Shown here piece after piece: positions 28,563 through 39,616 of a stretch of 46,456 nt of DNA. The position numbers and the translations under genes are program-made. The notes beneath the pieces are model-generated. The model worked only from the letters and a program-made list of their open reading frames with translations. It was not told the origin of the DNA and ran no database searches. Source of the stretch: Trichomonas tenax. Its lineage: Eukaryota; Parabasalia; Trichomonadida; Trichomonadidae. Where the stretch lies: contig JALKBU010000350.1 of assembly GCA_023091735.1 (NCBI GenBank), forward strand, positions 1 to 46,456, in the 5' to 3' direction. The stretch's first letter is position 1, and each line of letters starts with the position of its first letter.

Positions 28563-31220
28563 ATGATGGGAATACCCGAAGATAGTGAGATTGCTCTTAA
28601 ACCAAGCGTTTCAGAACTTAAGCAAGCATTCTTCAAAATTTCACCAGTTTTCACTAATGGAATCACCGAAACCGACGATGACAATGAATATTGGGGAAAT
28701 TTTTTGGGATTTGCTAAAAAACTTTCACAAGATAACGAAATTCCTGATCCAAGAACTCATTTTAATGGTTTTGTTGAGAAATTACATAAAGTTTCACGCT
28801 TCGTTAAGATCTCTGATACTGAATCCGCTATACTTTTGGCCGAACGACTTTGTCCACCAAAAGCAGCCGATTTTTTCTTCAACAACTTCATTCTTTTAGT
28901 GTCAGATCCGCTTATTGCCATCAAAGCGATGTATAAGATGCACAACAATGACATGGAACCGTGGTTCTCGCAGATTCGCGCACATGGACAAATCGAGAAG
29001 TTTTTAGACTTGTTTATCACATATTTGCAGCCCGCAAACAGCATTGAACACAATAATATAGAACAATTCCGTATCTTTCTCGCCGATATGCTCGTTAATT
29101 TACTTGTCGATCCTTATATTGAGTTTAGATTCAAGGAAAGACATATTGAAGATTTGTATATTAGATTGCTAAACCTCGTCAGTTACGTTACCACTGATGC
29201 AAGCGCCACATTCTGCAGATTATTGATCAAATTATTCAATTATTACCTTCAAATACATGAAAGAGTCGAGGATGATATTCTTATTATGATTCAGTCCATG
29301 TACACTTCTGCTCCACCTTCGAAAAACTCCAGATCAATGGTAACACAATATATTTACTCATTAGTTCAAAACAAGACAATTACTGCACACGAGGCTTCCA
29401 TTATTCTAACAGTAGGTAATATGTCTGCTTTCGACATGAAAATACTCTATTTGATTGCGTTAGAAAACATCGAAGCGAGATTATTAGTTCTGAAGTATTT
29501 TGGAGAGAAATTTTCGAACAAAAAGATTCTTTGTTACACAGTTGCTCCACTTTTGGCTGATTTAATGAAACAAGAACGCGATAAAGATATCAACGAATTC
29601 ATTGGCGATTTCTTCAGGAAAATATTCATCAAGATCGCGATGGCATCGAAGAAATCTAAATATGTTCGCAGGATAACAGCAATTGCATCTTTGATTTCGA
29701 TTAATTTCAGGGATGTTCCAAAAACATGGGAGAATATACTGAAGAATGCCAAAGCGGCAATGAAATTAGGAAAGTCCCAATTTCTCAAAGACTATTTCGA
29801 AGTCATCGAAGATAAAACGCCAAACGAAAGATTCACGAAAGAATACGGACTTGTTGAAAAACTAAAACCAAATCTCAAGTGTTATCCATTCAAAGAGAAC
29901 ACATGCAAACTTGTTGAACTCGACAAGAATGAGCGAAAGACAAAAGTTTCTCACAAGCAAAATAAAGCAATGGTTGCAGAACTCATAGAGAAGGGAATTC
30001 CGGAGCATCTCGTTAAATATTTCAAGATAACAGAGAAAGTCAACGCTATGGCACAGCAAGCAGCAATTTTCGAGATCGAAGACTTTATTGATGAAGAAAG
30101 AGAAGATGCAAAGAAGTTGAGAATCAGAATCAGACGCCCGAAGCTCTCCAAGTTCAATTTGGACTCTTACGAAACAGAAGGAGGCATTATTCTTGCAGGA
30201 CAAGTCACACAGATGGCGAGAAACAGGCTGAAGATTTTAGAGTTCCAGATCGAAATCATCCAAAGAGTCATTAACATTGCCAAGGAAGTAATTTCATTGC
30301 TGAGAAGCTACGATGACATTATTTCAGATGCAGCCTCAATCGCATGCGATTTGGGACTTCTAGGAAACAGCGATGCGAAGTACAAACTCTATAAGAAGAG
30401 GAAAATGATATTAAGAAAGCGTCTTGATGTTCTCTCTGCACAATGGAAGTGCAAGAACTACAAAGCTCTTTTCATTCAGCATTGCGCAAGCGGCTCAATG
30501 CGATTCAACATAGAAACGCAATATTCGAGGCCATCTTCTGCCGATGCCACTCTCAGAGAAGTCTTAATGAGGAATCAATCATTTAAGACAAAATTTATTG
30601 AAGCGTCGAAAGCTATCGAAACAATGACTACCCCAGAGATCGTTCAAATTTGTTGGGAATTCACTAATGATTTATCTTTGTATCTCAAACTGAAGTCAAA
30701 CATTGCAATGAGTGTTATCACAGTCATCGTTCTCAGATTGCTATTTGAATCGAGTTATTATTCATACAAGAAATCGGTCCTTGCGAACTATAATAACTAC
30801 AATGGAATGTTCTTGATCAGAGCTGCAAAACTCGCTCAGCAGCCGATTGATTCAATCGGTGTATCGAAGAGCATCTACGAAAATCGTGCTGGCGCATCAA
30901 TTTCATCTTTCTTCAGGTACTCAGACATTAAATACCCAACATTCGAAGAAGTCAGTCAACAGTTATCACCAATAGATATCAATTATGTTCTCTATAAAAT
31001 TTATAGGCAGTTCAAGGAAATCTGCCCAGAAGAGGAAGATTTAGGAACTTTATATCTCGCAGCACTCGTTAATTCTCCGCCTGATAATGCAATTTCTGCT
31101 GCGATATGTCTGAAGAAGTTCGGAGAAGTCAACACAACAAAGGAATTCCAAATCGCAAGAAACTTGTACTTGGGCTCCGTCAATATGGTCTTGAATCTGA
31201 GATCTGTCAAAGAGATTTAA
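28563..31220 (+). CDS. Large helical protein, function unknown
   Basis: 885 residues from the first ATG at 28563. The frame stays open 84 nt upstream to a GTG, so a few more residues would need a non-ATG start. The protein is predominantly alpha-helical with an even spread of Leu/Ile, Lys and Glu. No signal peptide or membrane helix is convincing. Residues about 1-420 look like a helical-repeat solenoid. Residues about 480-650 are more charged (for example KKLRIRIRRPKLSK, a basic patch). The C-terminal 150 residues contain a YSDIKYPTFEEVSQQLSP / FKEICPEEEDLGTLYLAALVNS block that may be a discrete helical domain. I do not recognise the family. A trafficking or scaffold role would suit the fold, but this is a guess. 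Confidence 0.8.
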   Translation: MMGIPEDSEIALKPSVSELKQAFFKISPVFTNGITETDDDNEYWGNFLGFAKKLSQDNEIPDPRTHFNGFVEKLHKVSRFVKISDTESAILLAERLCPPKAADFFFNNFILLVSDPLIAIKAMYKMHNNDMEPWFSQIRAHGQIEKFLDLFITYLQPANSIEHNNIEQFRIFLADMLVNLLVDPYIEFRFKERHIEDLYIRLLNLVSYVTTDASATFCRLLIKLFNYYLQIHERVEDDILIMIQSMYTSAPPSKNSRSMVTQYIYSLVQNKTITAHEASIILTVGNMSAFDMKILYLIALENIEARLLVLKYFGEKFSNKKILCYTVAPLLADLMKQERDKDINEFIGDFFRKIFIKIAMASKKSKYVRRITAIASLISINFRDVPKTWENILKNAKAAMKLGKSQFLKDYFEVIEDKTPNERFTKEYGLVEKLKPNLKCYPFKENTCKLVELDKNERKTKVSHKQNKAMVAELIEKGIPEHLVKYFKITEKVNAMAQQAAIFEIEDFIDEEREDAKKLRIRIRRPKLSKFNLDSYETEGGIILAGQVTQMARNRLKILEFQIEIIQRVINIAKEVISLLRSYDDIISDAASIACDLGLLGNSDAKYKLYKKRKMILRKRLDVLSAQWKCKNYKALFIQHCASGSMRFNIETQYSRPSSADATLREVLMRNQSFKTKFIEASKAIETMTTPEIVQICWEFTNDLSLYLKLKSNIAMSVITVIVLRLLFESSYYSYKKSVLANYNNYNGMFLIRAAKLAQQPIDSIGVSKSIYENRAGASISSFFRYSDIKYPTFEEVSQQLSPIDINYVLYKIYRQFKEICPEEEDLGTLYLAALVNSPPDNAISAAICLKKFGEVNTTKEFQIARNLYLGSVNMVLNLRSVKEI

Positions 31221-31621
31221 ATCTTTTATTATTTATTGTTTGTAAATAAAAATATATATTTCTTACAAAATTTGGATTATGTGGAACTCGAATTTGGGAT
31301 CAAAGAGATATTTATAAAAAGAAAATATAGTTGAAATTGCCAAAATAAAGAGATAAACAACACAAAAGCATAGAGGTGCATATGAGCAATAAGTTGAAAT
31401 GATCCAAATTAATTGATATTATTATTTGATATATTAATCCATTGAATAGAAGACAAATATTGGTAAAATAGGTCAATACTGGCAACAAGAAAAAGACCGA
31501 AAGGAAGGAGGAGAGTAGTTGAAAGCAATGTTTGTGAAGACAAAATCCATTTCAAAACTTGATGGTATCGAATATATATTTATTCTGAAAAGCTTGCATA
31601 TATCAATCTTATAAGAGCAAT
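31221..31621. other. Intergenic region between convergent genes
   Basis: About 400 nt of AT-rich sequence between the 3' ends of the helical-protein gene and uL24. Nothing recognised. Confidence 0.5.
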
Positions 31622-32038
31622 TTACTTCTTGTTGTGGCCAAGCTTAGCAAGGATTTTCTCACGGCCAGCACGGCGGCGCTCGATAAGCTCCTTGCGCTGC
31701 TTGTCCATCTTGAGCTTTGTGATAACGCAGTTAGATGGGTGGACGGCGACCTGGACTGTCTGGCCGTTGATCTTCTCGCGGCTAAAGGAATCAACGATGA
31801 TGCGGTTCTCAGAGAGCTTGACAGCTGTAACCTTACCCTCACGGCCGGCGAACTTGCCAGAGTTGATGGAGACCTCATCATCCTTGCGGATTGGGAGGCG
31901 CTTGACACCATTTGTTTCGGACTGCTCCTTGCTGAGCTTAGCAGAAAGAGCGCGGTGCTTGTCATCCTTGCAAGCGTTGAAGAATGCCTTCCTTGTCTTG
32001 CGTGCCTGGGATGAGACGAATGGGTTTGTCTTCACCAT
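31622..32038 (-). CDS. Ribosomal protein uL24 (eukaryotic L26)
   Basis: 138 residues from ATG at 32038 (MVKTNPFVSSQARKTRKAFF); six further upstream codons open only with TTG. The N-terminus matches the eukaryotic L26 start (KxNPFVSS...RK..F). The KOW motif follows at about 47-77 (RKDDEVSINSGKFAGREGKV). The VAVHPSNCVITKLKMDKQRK block is strongly L26-like. It is a 60S subunit component near the polypeptide exit tunnel. Codon use is more GC-rich than neighbouring genes, as expected for a highly expressed gene. The stop overlaps TAAA, a poly(A)-signal-like context described for trichomonads. Confidence 0.97.
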   Translation of the reverse strand: MVKTNPFVSSQARKTRKAFFNACKDDKHRALSAKLSKEQSETNGVKRLPIRKDDEVSINSGKFAGREGKVTAVKLSENRIIVDSFSREKINGQTVQVAVHPSNCVITKLKMDKQRKELIERRRAGREKILAKLGHNKK

Positions 32039-32714
32039 GAGAAAAAGGTCGACCAAAACCGCTAAAAAGTGACTTATCGTGTAAATCTCTCTTTTTTATT
32101 TCCATTTTGGCTTGAGATAGAATTACAATTTTATGAATCATATCTTTTCACAATTTTTTGTGACGATTTGGATGATATTATAAATTTGATATTCTTTAAA
32201 ATTTGCTTTTAAACATTCTTAATAATCCTATTATATAGAGTTTGAGTAGCATATTTTAAATTAACAATGATGGGTTCCCAAATACGCAATATTTTTTTTG
32301 ATTTATGATATTTTCGTATTGATGAAAAAGAGAAGAGAAAACATACATGCAGGCGCTGGTGAAGGCAATATTATGCTTGTAGCAAGATTTTGAGAAATCT
32401 CATTTTAATCAATATTATATCTGAACTCATTCTTCTGGTTCAAACAACAAATTTCTTCCACAGCTACATAAAGATGCTCAACAATTGAGCAATTCACTAT
32501 TCAAGAGTTTTTCGAAAGTGATTTTCTGATTGCTTTGTGAAGAGTCATTGATTATTCGAAAAGGAGAGTATTTCTGTCTACCAACATCACCTGATTAGTT
32601 GTTCATGAGTATAATGATCAGCTCATGAATGATTTATTTCTCATGTATGAACAAAACTAAATGTTCAAAAATCTCGAGAAATATATGAGATGATATATGG
32701 TTTTTGCCTGACTT
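32039..32714. other. Intergenic region
   Basis: AT-rich. Includes two small hairpin-capable stretches: one with arms TTTTCGAA/TTCGAAAA at about 32508-32563, the other TTCATGAG...CTCATGAA at about 32602-32629. No gene supported. Confidence 0.45.
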
Positions 32715-33883
32715 ATGATACATACAGCCTGCCGGCAGGGGACTTTATCACTTTTTTACGATTTCATAGTTTTATTAGACCATTATATGCGCTTTATCCG
32801 GCTTTTTTTCGCTATTGGTTATAAGTTTGTAGCATTTTGTAGTATCATGTATATCATCCACGATTGTTTTCCACTAGATTTGAACATTCAGGATGGATTC
32901 ACACCAATGATGTCACTTCCTCATCTACCAACTGTGTACACGAAATCAGAAATCAATTTAGATGCCATTATTCCAGTAAACATTGTTCAATCACCCTTGT
33001 TAACAAATGTTACATATATTTTCTTGAAAGACTCCGATAAATTAGTACCTTGGAATGAGCAATGGAAGTGGTATGGAATGCCTGGTGAAAAGACATTCTA
33101 TAACATAGTTAACAATTTTAGTTGCAAGTTCTATATATATCGTAATTGTTACATTGATTTCCAGTGAAATTTATAATGGAACACATGCAATTCGACCCCC
33201 CATAAAGTTCAATAACATAGTTATGCTTTCACACAGATATGTTGGAACACCTCAACATTTCTTCCATGATGTGCTTTCACCACTTCTTGTGATTCCAAAA
33301 GATATATTACTTTTGGCCAAGACTATTTTACTATAGAAACTATGGACGTACTTGGATTTAAGAATAATTATTTTCTAATGCGTGATACTGAAAGAGTTTT
33401 TGCTCACAAAATTCTTGTGCAATGCGAACCACAACCACATAATTCAGGTTTTGGACTGCCTATAATGATATTGAACAAGAAGCTGAGGGAAGGCTTTAAT
33501 GCAACAAATGTTATTCCTACACAATTTTGTTTCATGAATAGAGTAACCATAGCGAGAGTTATACCTAATTTTGAAGAATTATTCAAAGATGCACAAAAAG
33601 AATTTCCTAACTATTCATGGGAGAAAATACCAGATGATGTTCATCAATTAATGAATCTGCGAGTGCTTATTCATCAATTAAATTTTTATTCACTCCTTGC
33701 GGAAGTAACATATTCCACTGTGCATTTATGAAAATGGGTTCAATTGTAGTAATTGTCGGCTCAGATCATTTTGATCATCCTGCTCATTCGTATTTGCGCT
33801 CAATGGGTATCAAAGCTGTTTCATACTTTAACATCCAAATGAAACATACTGAACCTGCAAAAGAAAACATCAAAATACCGTAA
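32715..33883 (+). pseudogene. GT61-like glycosyltransferase pseudogene, frameshifted
   Basis: It starts at ATG 32715 with a hydrophobic N-terminal anchor (IRLFFAIGYKFVAFCSIMYI) preceded by about 27 residues, one of them the palindrome-encoded stretch. The coding sequence then shifts frame near 33140 (to SSEIYNGTHAIRPPIKF), near 33330 (to DVLGFKNNYFLMRD) and near 33675 (to FLFTPCGSNIFHCAFMKMGS), ending TAA 33881-33883. HFFHDVLSPLLVIPKDI, MNRVTIARVIPNFEELFKDA and SWEKIPD line up with the pseudogene at 15316-16660. At least three indels make it non-functional. The intact ancestor would have been a Golgi type II glycosyltransferase. Confidence 0.75.
32728..32739. repeat. 12-bp perfect palindrome
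   Basis: CCTGCCGGCAGG lies 11 nt inside the 5' end of the second glycosyltransferase pseudogene. It is unusually GC-rich for this window. Confidence 0.8.
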
Positions 33884-34030
33884 ACAATTCAAAAAATTGA
33901 AGCAGGCTTATTCTCTGTTACCCACCACTATTTTCCCAGAACCAAAAACAGGATTTGCATTTATAGATTATATTAAATAAATTGTATTTTAGAAATTTAT
34001 TATAATTGAATTATCAGGACATACAAAAAT

Positions 34031-34077
34031 GATTCTTTATATGATTTTGTTATACTGAGTCATGTAAAGAATCATAG
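34031..34077 (+). repeat. Imperfect hairpin
   Basis: ATGATTCTTTATATGATTT pairs with AGTCATGTAAAGAATCAT around an 11-nt loop. The internal mismatches I found would be G-U pairs in a plus-strand RNA. Confidence 0.65.
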
Positions 34078-34118
34078 AAAAATTCAACGTTGAAATCGCT
34101 TTGCACAATAATAGAAAA

Positions 34119-34132
34119 TTGAATAGTTTACA
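34119..34132. promoter_or_regulatory. Candidate motif A without an obvious gene
   Basis: TTGAATAGTTTACA is followed 9 nt later by the degenerate copy TTGAATGGTGTGCA. In the orientation used at other genes, these would drive transcription to the left, towards the pseudogene remnant. Confidence 0.25.
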
Positions 34133-35519
34133 CTCACAAATTGAATGGTGTGCAATCTTCTAGTAACTTTGTCGCAGAGAGTGAAGCTTCTGTCGGTAAA
34201 AATTAGGGGTCAGGAAAATATACCTCATTTTTCGATTTTTTGGTTTTTTGGAACAAGTTTGAATGGTATTGTTTTTGGAGGCTGGCTCTTTGTGTGTATA
34301 CTATTTGTTAGATTTTAAGATATGTTACAGCCTTAAAAATGTCTAAAACCAATCTAGATTTTGAGATATTATATTCAAAAAATTAAAAAGCGATTTTATG
34401 TGATTAATCGATTTAATGGAGTATGTAATCTATATATTTTAATGTTTCCCAAAAGAGCCAAAATGCCAATTTTTTCCCAAGACAAGATAAATCTCTTGGA
34501 AGTGTGGAAGGTAAGGTATTTGAGGGGAAGAACTTTTTTTGGTGTAAATTTTGATTTTTTCATGATTTACATTTTTTCAATGGAAAATAGCATTAAAATT
34601 AATGCATTATGATATAAAATGAATTGTTTATAAATTTTCATCTCTGTTTTTTTTTCATTATTCTCTAACTCAACATGATAATTTGAAATTCTGCCTAATA
34701 TTTCTAGCTATTCTTTTAATTTCTTGGAAATCAGGGTTAGCTATCCTAGCGTATTGTGTTTATCTTAAAAATAGTCGAATCTATACCTCCATAATAACTC
34801 CCAAACTGAATTGGAACTTCCAGCATGCTCTCAATTAATCTCAATTTTAGTGTCACTGACATTGGAAGTCATTTTGGAGGTAGTTTTGGAGCTTCATGAT
34901 TACATCTCCAAAAAGCAGACGCACACATACACAGCTGAAATAAAGCAGAAACTTTGAAATTTACATCAAATTGTTTATTGTCAATAAACTTCCAAACAGT
35001 ATTTTCTTTCGAAAGACACACAATCGATTAAAGATCTAAAGGGTATTTCATATATGAAAGAAAATATGTTATAAATAACATATTTAATTTGTTATTGATT
35101 AAAGGAACAAAATCAGGAAGTAATAAAGGAGCTGTCGTTATAAATAACATTGATTATAATATGGCAATGATTTTCCCCATCAAAAACACATGTTTAATTA
35201 ATCCATTACCACCTAATAATGCCTGTGATGCTATATACAATGCTTGGATGGTACGAACAGAGCTACTTTTTCCTTGTTCAATTTTTGGAAGATTTTTGAG
35301 ACCTTGGAAGATCCGAGAAACTTCATGAAATTTAGTGAATATCGAGAAGGGAAGATTTAGGATGGAAGGAAGATTTTTGATTGATTTTTTCGTACTCGTT
35401 TTAAAATTGCCTCATGGTTCCAATTACATCAATTTGGAATTGAATTGCGACGATATGAAAAAATCATTTTTGCGTAATATTACAGCTGATATAATTTGTA
35501 ATCAAATTGGAAAAGCCAT

Positions 35520-35586
35520 TGAACGATAGGATTTTTTCCCCTTCCAATAATTTTGGAAGATTCTTGAATGATCTTCCTATCGTTCA
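35520..35586. repeat. Nested inverted repeat
   Basis: TGAACGATAGGA (35520-35531) pairs with TCCTATCGTTCA (35575-35586). Inside, CTTCCAA/TTGGAAG (35541-35559) forms a second stem. Confidence 0.75.
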
Positions 35587-37769
35587 CAACAATGTTTATT
35601 TTTTACTCGATTCTGCAAGCCATCATCAAGTGATGGCAATCTCTTCAATCAGAGCACCAAAAATTTCAACTAGATCTCCAAAACATCGAAAATTCAAATC
35701 TCTACAGATCTGTTGGCCTTTTTCTTGAAGCATACAATGCGCTGGATCGACCCTTGCAGCACACTGTCATAAGTTCCAGAAGCACGCAATCTTATAAAAA
35801 ACTCACGAATACGTTTTAAAAATTTCAGAAATTCTCAAAGCGACATCAAATACTCAATGTTTGGCAAAAGAAAATCTGTAAAATTCAGAGTTTTCCAATA
35901 TTTTGGTACAGATCTTGATCTGATTAGTAACAAAAATTCATTAAAACGTTTACCATATGCTAGATAGTTAATCAGGATGCTAATAGCCGATTTAAGTTGC
36001 AACTTATATTATACTATCCCTCTTTATTTATTACTACCCCTTAAATAAATATCACTTTTATTTTCCAAAAAATCAACTTACTTTGTCATTTTTTTCTTCC
36101 CAATTCATAATAATTTTCCAAAACGACATCCTTAGATATCTAATCTTTAATATAAAAACTCCTAACTAGGGAAAACTATCTTACATGTAAATCGAAATGC
36201 AAAATTCGGCGACATTATAACTCAGTTCAGATGCAAAATTTTAGGATCTGAGGAACCCAATTTCAAATATGGAAACTTATTTTTTTCTTTTTTAAAAAAG
36301 TGATAAGCATTCCATGTGTAGGTCTTTACCATAGTTATGAGGTGACATATACAACAAAAAAGGTCAAAAATCAGAGAATCAAAATATATTATATTATTAT
36401 GCTTTGTGCTGGGTGTAATATATTTCTCCAACATATCAAATCATAGCAGCTAAGTTATTTGTCAATATATTAAGAAGAAACTGCAAATAATAAAATACGA
36501 AGTCTTTCTCACCTCCTTAAACACTCAGGATTGACTTGAAATCTTAATATAGATATGTGCTGTATATAATATAATATTGCGGAGTGTAATAGAATAACTA
36601 AAGCAAGAACATGCGAAAAATAGGAAATCCACAAGCATAATCTAGTTATTAAATACTTGTAATATTTGAGAAAAATCCAGCTTCATAATTTGTTCAATTG
36701 TTTAGTCTTGAGACAGCACATGAACAGGAAACTATGGTTCAACTGAGTTCATAGATCGTTTTTTTTCCCTTTTATTTTTATTTTTGGCAATTTTTCACAA
36801 AAGGAATTATCTGCAACATTATGATACTGGTCTGCTTCCACCCAGAGTTTTCTTTATTGCCCGTGCACAGGAGCCCTGAAATTGATCAATAATAGCAAGA
36901 TTCGTATGGAGATATTCATGTTATATACGAGTTGATACATATTCGTTCCATACATAGAAGGCCTCCATGCTGCAGACAATACTCGCATAGCAAAAATAAC
37001 CAAAATTACATCCTGCTGCAAGTTCATTTCTTTAAAACACCTTTCTCGTCAATATATACAATTAAAAAGTTCATTACACCATTGCAATGAACTGCTTATT
37101 GTTGCTATTGTAATTTTATCATTTAAAAATAACAAACTATGCAAAAGTTTATTCATATCTTGGAAAGTTTCGTCATGCTTAACACCACAGTTACACAATT
37201 AGATTCACTTATGTCCGCCATGTGACATGTACCTTTGTAGATCATGAGTGCCATTTTTTTTTAATCATAACAACAACAATAGCAAAAAATTGGTTGAAAC
37301 ATCATACCCCGCATATGTATATATCTTGCAAATGAAAGTTGATAACTCAAAAAAATTATTTTGATAATATTTTGCAGAAACATTTATTATCAGTCATTGC
37401 AACTGTACCCAATGGTTACACATACTGTGATTCGTTAAAATGTATTCAATATTGTATATATGGGATATATCCATAACATATCTAAGTTTTCTAATCGTTA
37501 TTAAATATTATAGAAATAAAGTTGCTATTTATCACTTGCATTCGCTTCATATATGATTTTCATTGAGCCCCTTTCATTGGTGGGCTTTGATGAGACTAAA
37601 ATTATTTTGAATCTATTTTATATTTTGATTTGGAATCAAGTCTGCTATAAAAGCATTTGCTACATATAAGAACATATAAAATTTTACTGATTAAAGCTTC
37701 AACAAAGATTCGATATCATCAGAATTAGTAATTATTTGTTATAACAGAATTCGGCACAATAGGATATTT

Positions 37770-38177
37770 TCACATATGCATCTCTTCGTCATCCGGACCA
37801 TCATTTTTTAGTATTTCATCATTATTTGCTAACGGTGAAGCCATTGGATGGAATGGATGATTGTAATCGTGTGGAGTAGCTGCGATTCTCTTTGGACCAT
37901 CAGAAGTATTAGAAATTCCTTGAGCTGCTCTGAGAATTGCGTAAATATCATTTGGCTGTGGAGCCGGCTTTGGTTTTGGCTTCTCAGGCTTCGGTGCAGT
38001 CTTGGCAGTTTCTTCAACCTTTTCTACAACATGTAAAAACTGTGTATCTGGAATTGGAGTTTGAAGCAGAAGCTGATGGATATATGTTACAGAGGGATCT
38101 TCAGCCGCTGCTTCACCGCGCTGATATTTCGTTTTCGAAAAAGCATATAATAAGTCGTTGTCTGCTGTTGGATACAT
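37770..38177 (-). CDS. Small charged, proline-rich protein, function unknown
   Basis: 135 residues from ATG at 38177 (MYPTADNDLLYAFSKTKYQRG). The frame opens 33 nt earlier only with TTG. An N-terminal segment (1-60) includes SVTYIHQLLLQTP. A Lys/Pro/Ala-rich linker (APKPEKPKPKPAPQP) follows, then NDIYAILRAAQGIS, and an acidic tail ending DGPDDEEMHM. No transmembrane segment or known domain. It looks like a largely disordered adaptor. Candidate promoter motif B lies 72 nt upstream in gene orientation. Confidence 0.6.
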   Translation of the reverse strand: MYPTADNDLLYAFSKTKYQRGEAAAEDPSVTYIHQLLLQTPIPDTQFLHVVEKVEETAKTAPKPEKPKPKPAPQPNDIYAILRAAQGISNTSDGPKRIAATPHDYNHPFHPMASPLANNDEILKNDGPDDEEMHM

Positions 38178-38561
38178 TTTAATATTATGACAGAAAAATT
38201 TTACCCCCAAAAAACCATTTCGGACCCTTTATTTATTATTTTTGCCAATTTACATGTCAAAATAAAATATTTTTCTATTTTTGTTTTAAATATCAGCCTA
38301 TACACACAGATTCACTTTTCTCAATATATCATCGATAAAATTATTAAACATTATTCTAAAGTTCAATTTTTTTTAAACATTTTACTTGATTTTATCTTAC
38401 ATCATTGAATTTTTAAGCCCTTTCAATATGCTATCACATCTAAAGCCCTTTCACTATGGAGAATAATGTTAATGATTATTCAAAATTTAATATACCGAAC
38501 AGCATACAAAAACAATTGTATAAATAACAAATCCATTATAGCGTATAAGAAAAAACAACGA
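38178..38561. other. Intergenic region with motif B
   Basis: AT-rich. TTTACATGTCAA at 38249-38260 is the reverse complement of TTGACATGTAAA at 28452. A short direct repeat AAGCCCTTTCA occurs at about 38415 and 38439. No gene. Confidence 0.45.
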
Positions 38562-39616
38562 TTAGCCAATATATTTCTCGTGAACATAATATGGATAATC
38601 TTTGTAAGGTGGTTTGCAGACTTCAATCATCTGCTTTGTGAATGTTCTATCATAGTGCGTATGGTGAAGGACTCTAACCAAGCTCTTGAAGTTTTGAGCA
38701 GAATAATTTCCAATATATTCATTAGGCCTTGGTCTTGTGTAAATAAGATGTCTGACGAGTTGCATATCTTCATATGGCATGGGCAGGTATGGAGCACCAT
38801 GAATATTAAAGAGACCTGAGCTGGCCAAAGTGTTTATAATTCCTTTATCCATGAGTTGCCTACCAGGCTGATAATAAAGCTGTATAGCACGGAAGCCATA
38901 GAAGAATGAATCAGAATAACCTCCAAGAAATCCAGAGCACCTCGGCCAGTAATTCTTCATGATATTTTCGTCAATTTGAACGACGCCAATCTCTCTGATC
39001 CAATCTTTGTTGATGAAAGCGTTCTCGAGAATCCTATTCTCATCGTAGGCCAAAAAAGCATTTTTAGGGAACTCTTCGTAGAATGTATCGAATAAATCTA
39101 CTTTGAGAATTCTGTTAAATTCGTGTCTGCGCTGCAAAAAAAATTCATAAATCCAAACCGATCCTTTCTTGATTCCTTCATAATCGAAAAGTTGAGGACC
39201 ACAGTCTATCAAGCGAATTCCGCAATTCATGATCATTTCCATTGTAATATTCGGCATATAAGAAAATAAAGTTGTGTTTGCGAGAAATACGACAGATGCT
39301 TTGGTTCCTGTTGTTCGCAATGAGTGAAGGAATGGCAAAATGTTGTATGGTTTGTCTCTACATTCGACCAAAAGTAAATCATCGGGCGTACTGTTTGATT
39401 TTAAGTTAGGAGGCGTGAAGTTGCAGCGAATGCATTTGTCTGTAGATGGTATTTTAAGACTGATATTGAAAAAGTTTGGTCTGATCATTTCGCTTGTTAT
39501 GCGAAAGTATGTTATTTCAGCAAAACAGCTCATAGGAGAAACGCTGTTCATCACGTATTGGAACCAACCCCAGGAAGTGATGCTAAGAATGAAAAAAAAA
39601 TAAAGTCTGATCTCAT
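38562..39616 (-). CDS. Glycosyltransferase-like type II membrane protein (start disrupted by homopolymer)
   Basis: About 350 residues. A hydrophobic anchor (FFILSITSWGWFQYV) lies at the N-terminus. The lumenal part has PFLHSLRTTGTKASVVFLAN, then RRHEFNRILKVDLFDTFYEE, resembling the R-F-xx-Y...D-hxD-hhFQ block of a widespread GT-A-like family. NYWPRCSGFLGGYSDSF and HGAPYLPMPYEDMQ follow. The probable ATG (39616-39614) is one base out of frame with the body. A 9-T run (plus-strand A9 at 39592-39600) lies between them, and one extra T would join them. The first in-frame ATG would lose the anchor. It may be a recent pseudogene, a length-polymorphic allele or a sequencing error. Confidence 0.65.

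Larger units (their letters stand above)
33884..37769. other. 3.9-kb gene-poor region
   Basis: No ORF is supported. Those at 34361, 35089, 35335 and 35507 (60-83 codons) lack domains and overlap low-complexity DNA. Noted inside are a hairpin at 34031-34077, motif A at 34119-34132, and three similar GGAAGATTYTTGA words at about 35290, 35369 and 35554. An inverted repeat at 35520-35586 and a small hairpin near 37069-37094 (AGTTCATT/AATGAACT) also occur. Confidence 0.5.
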
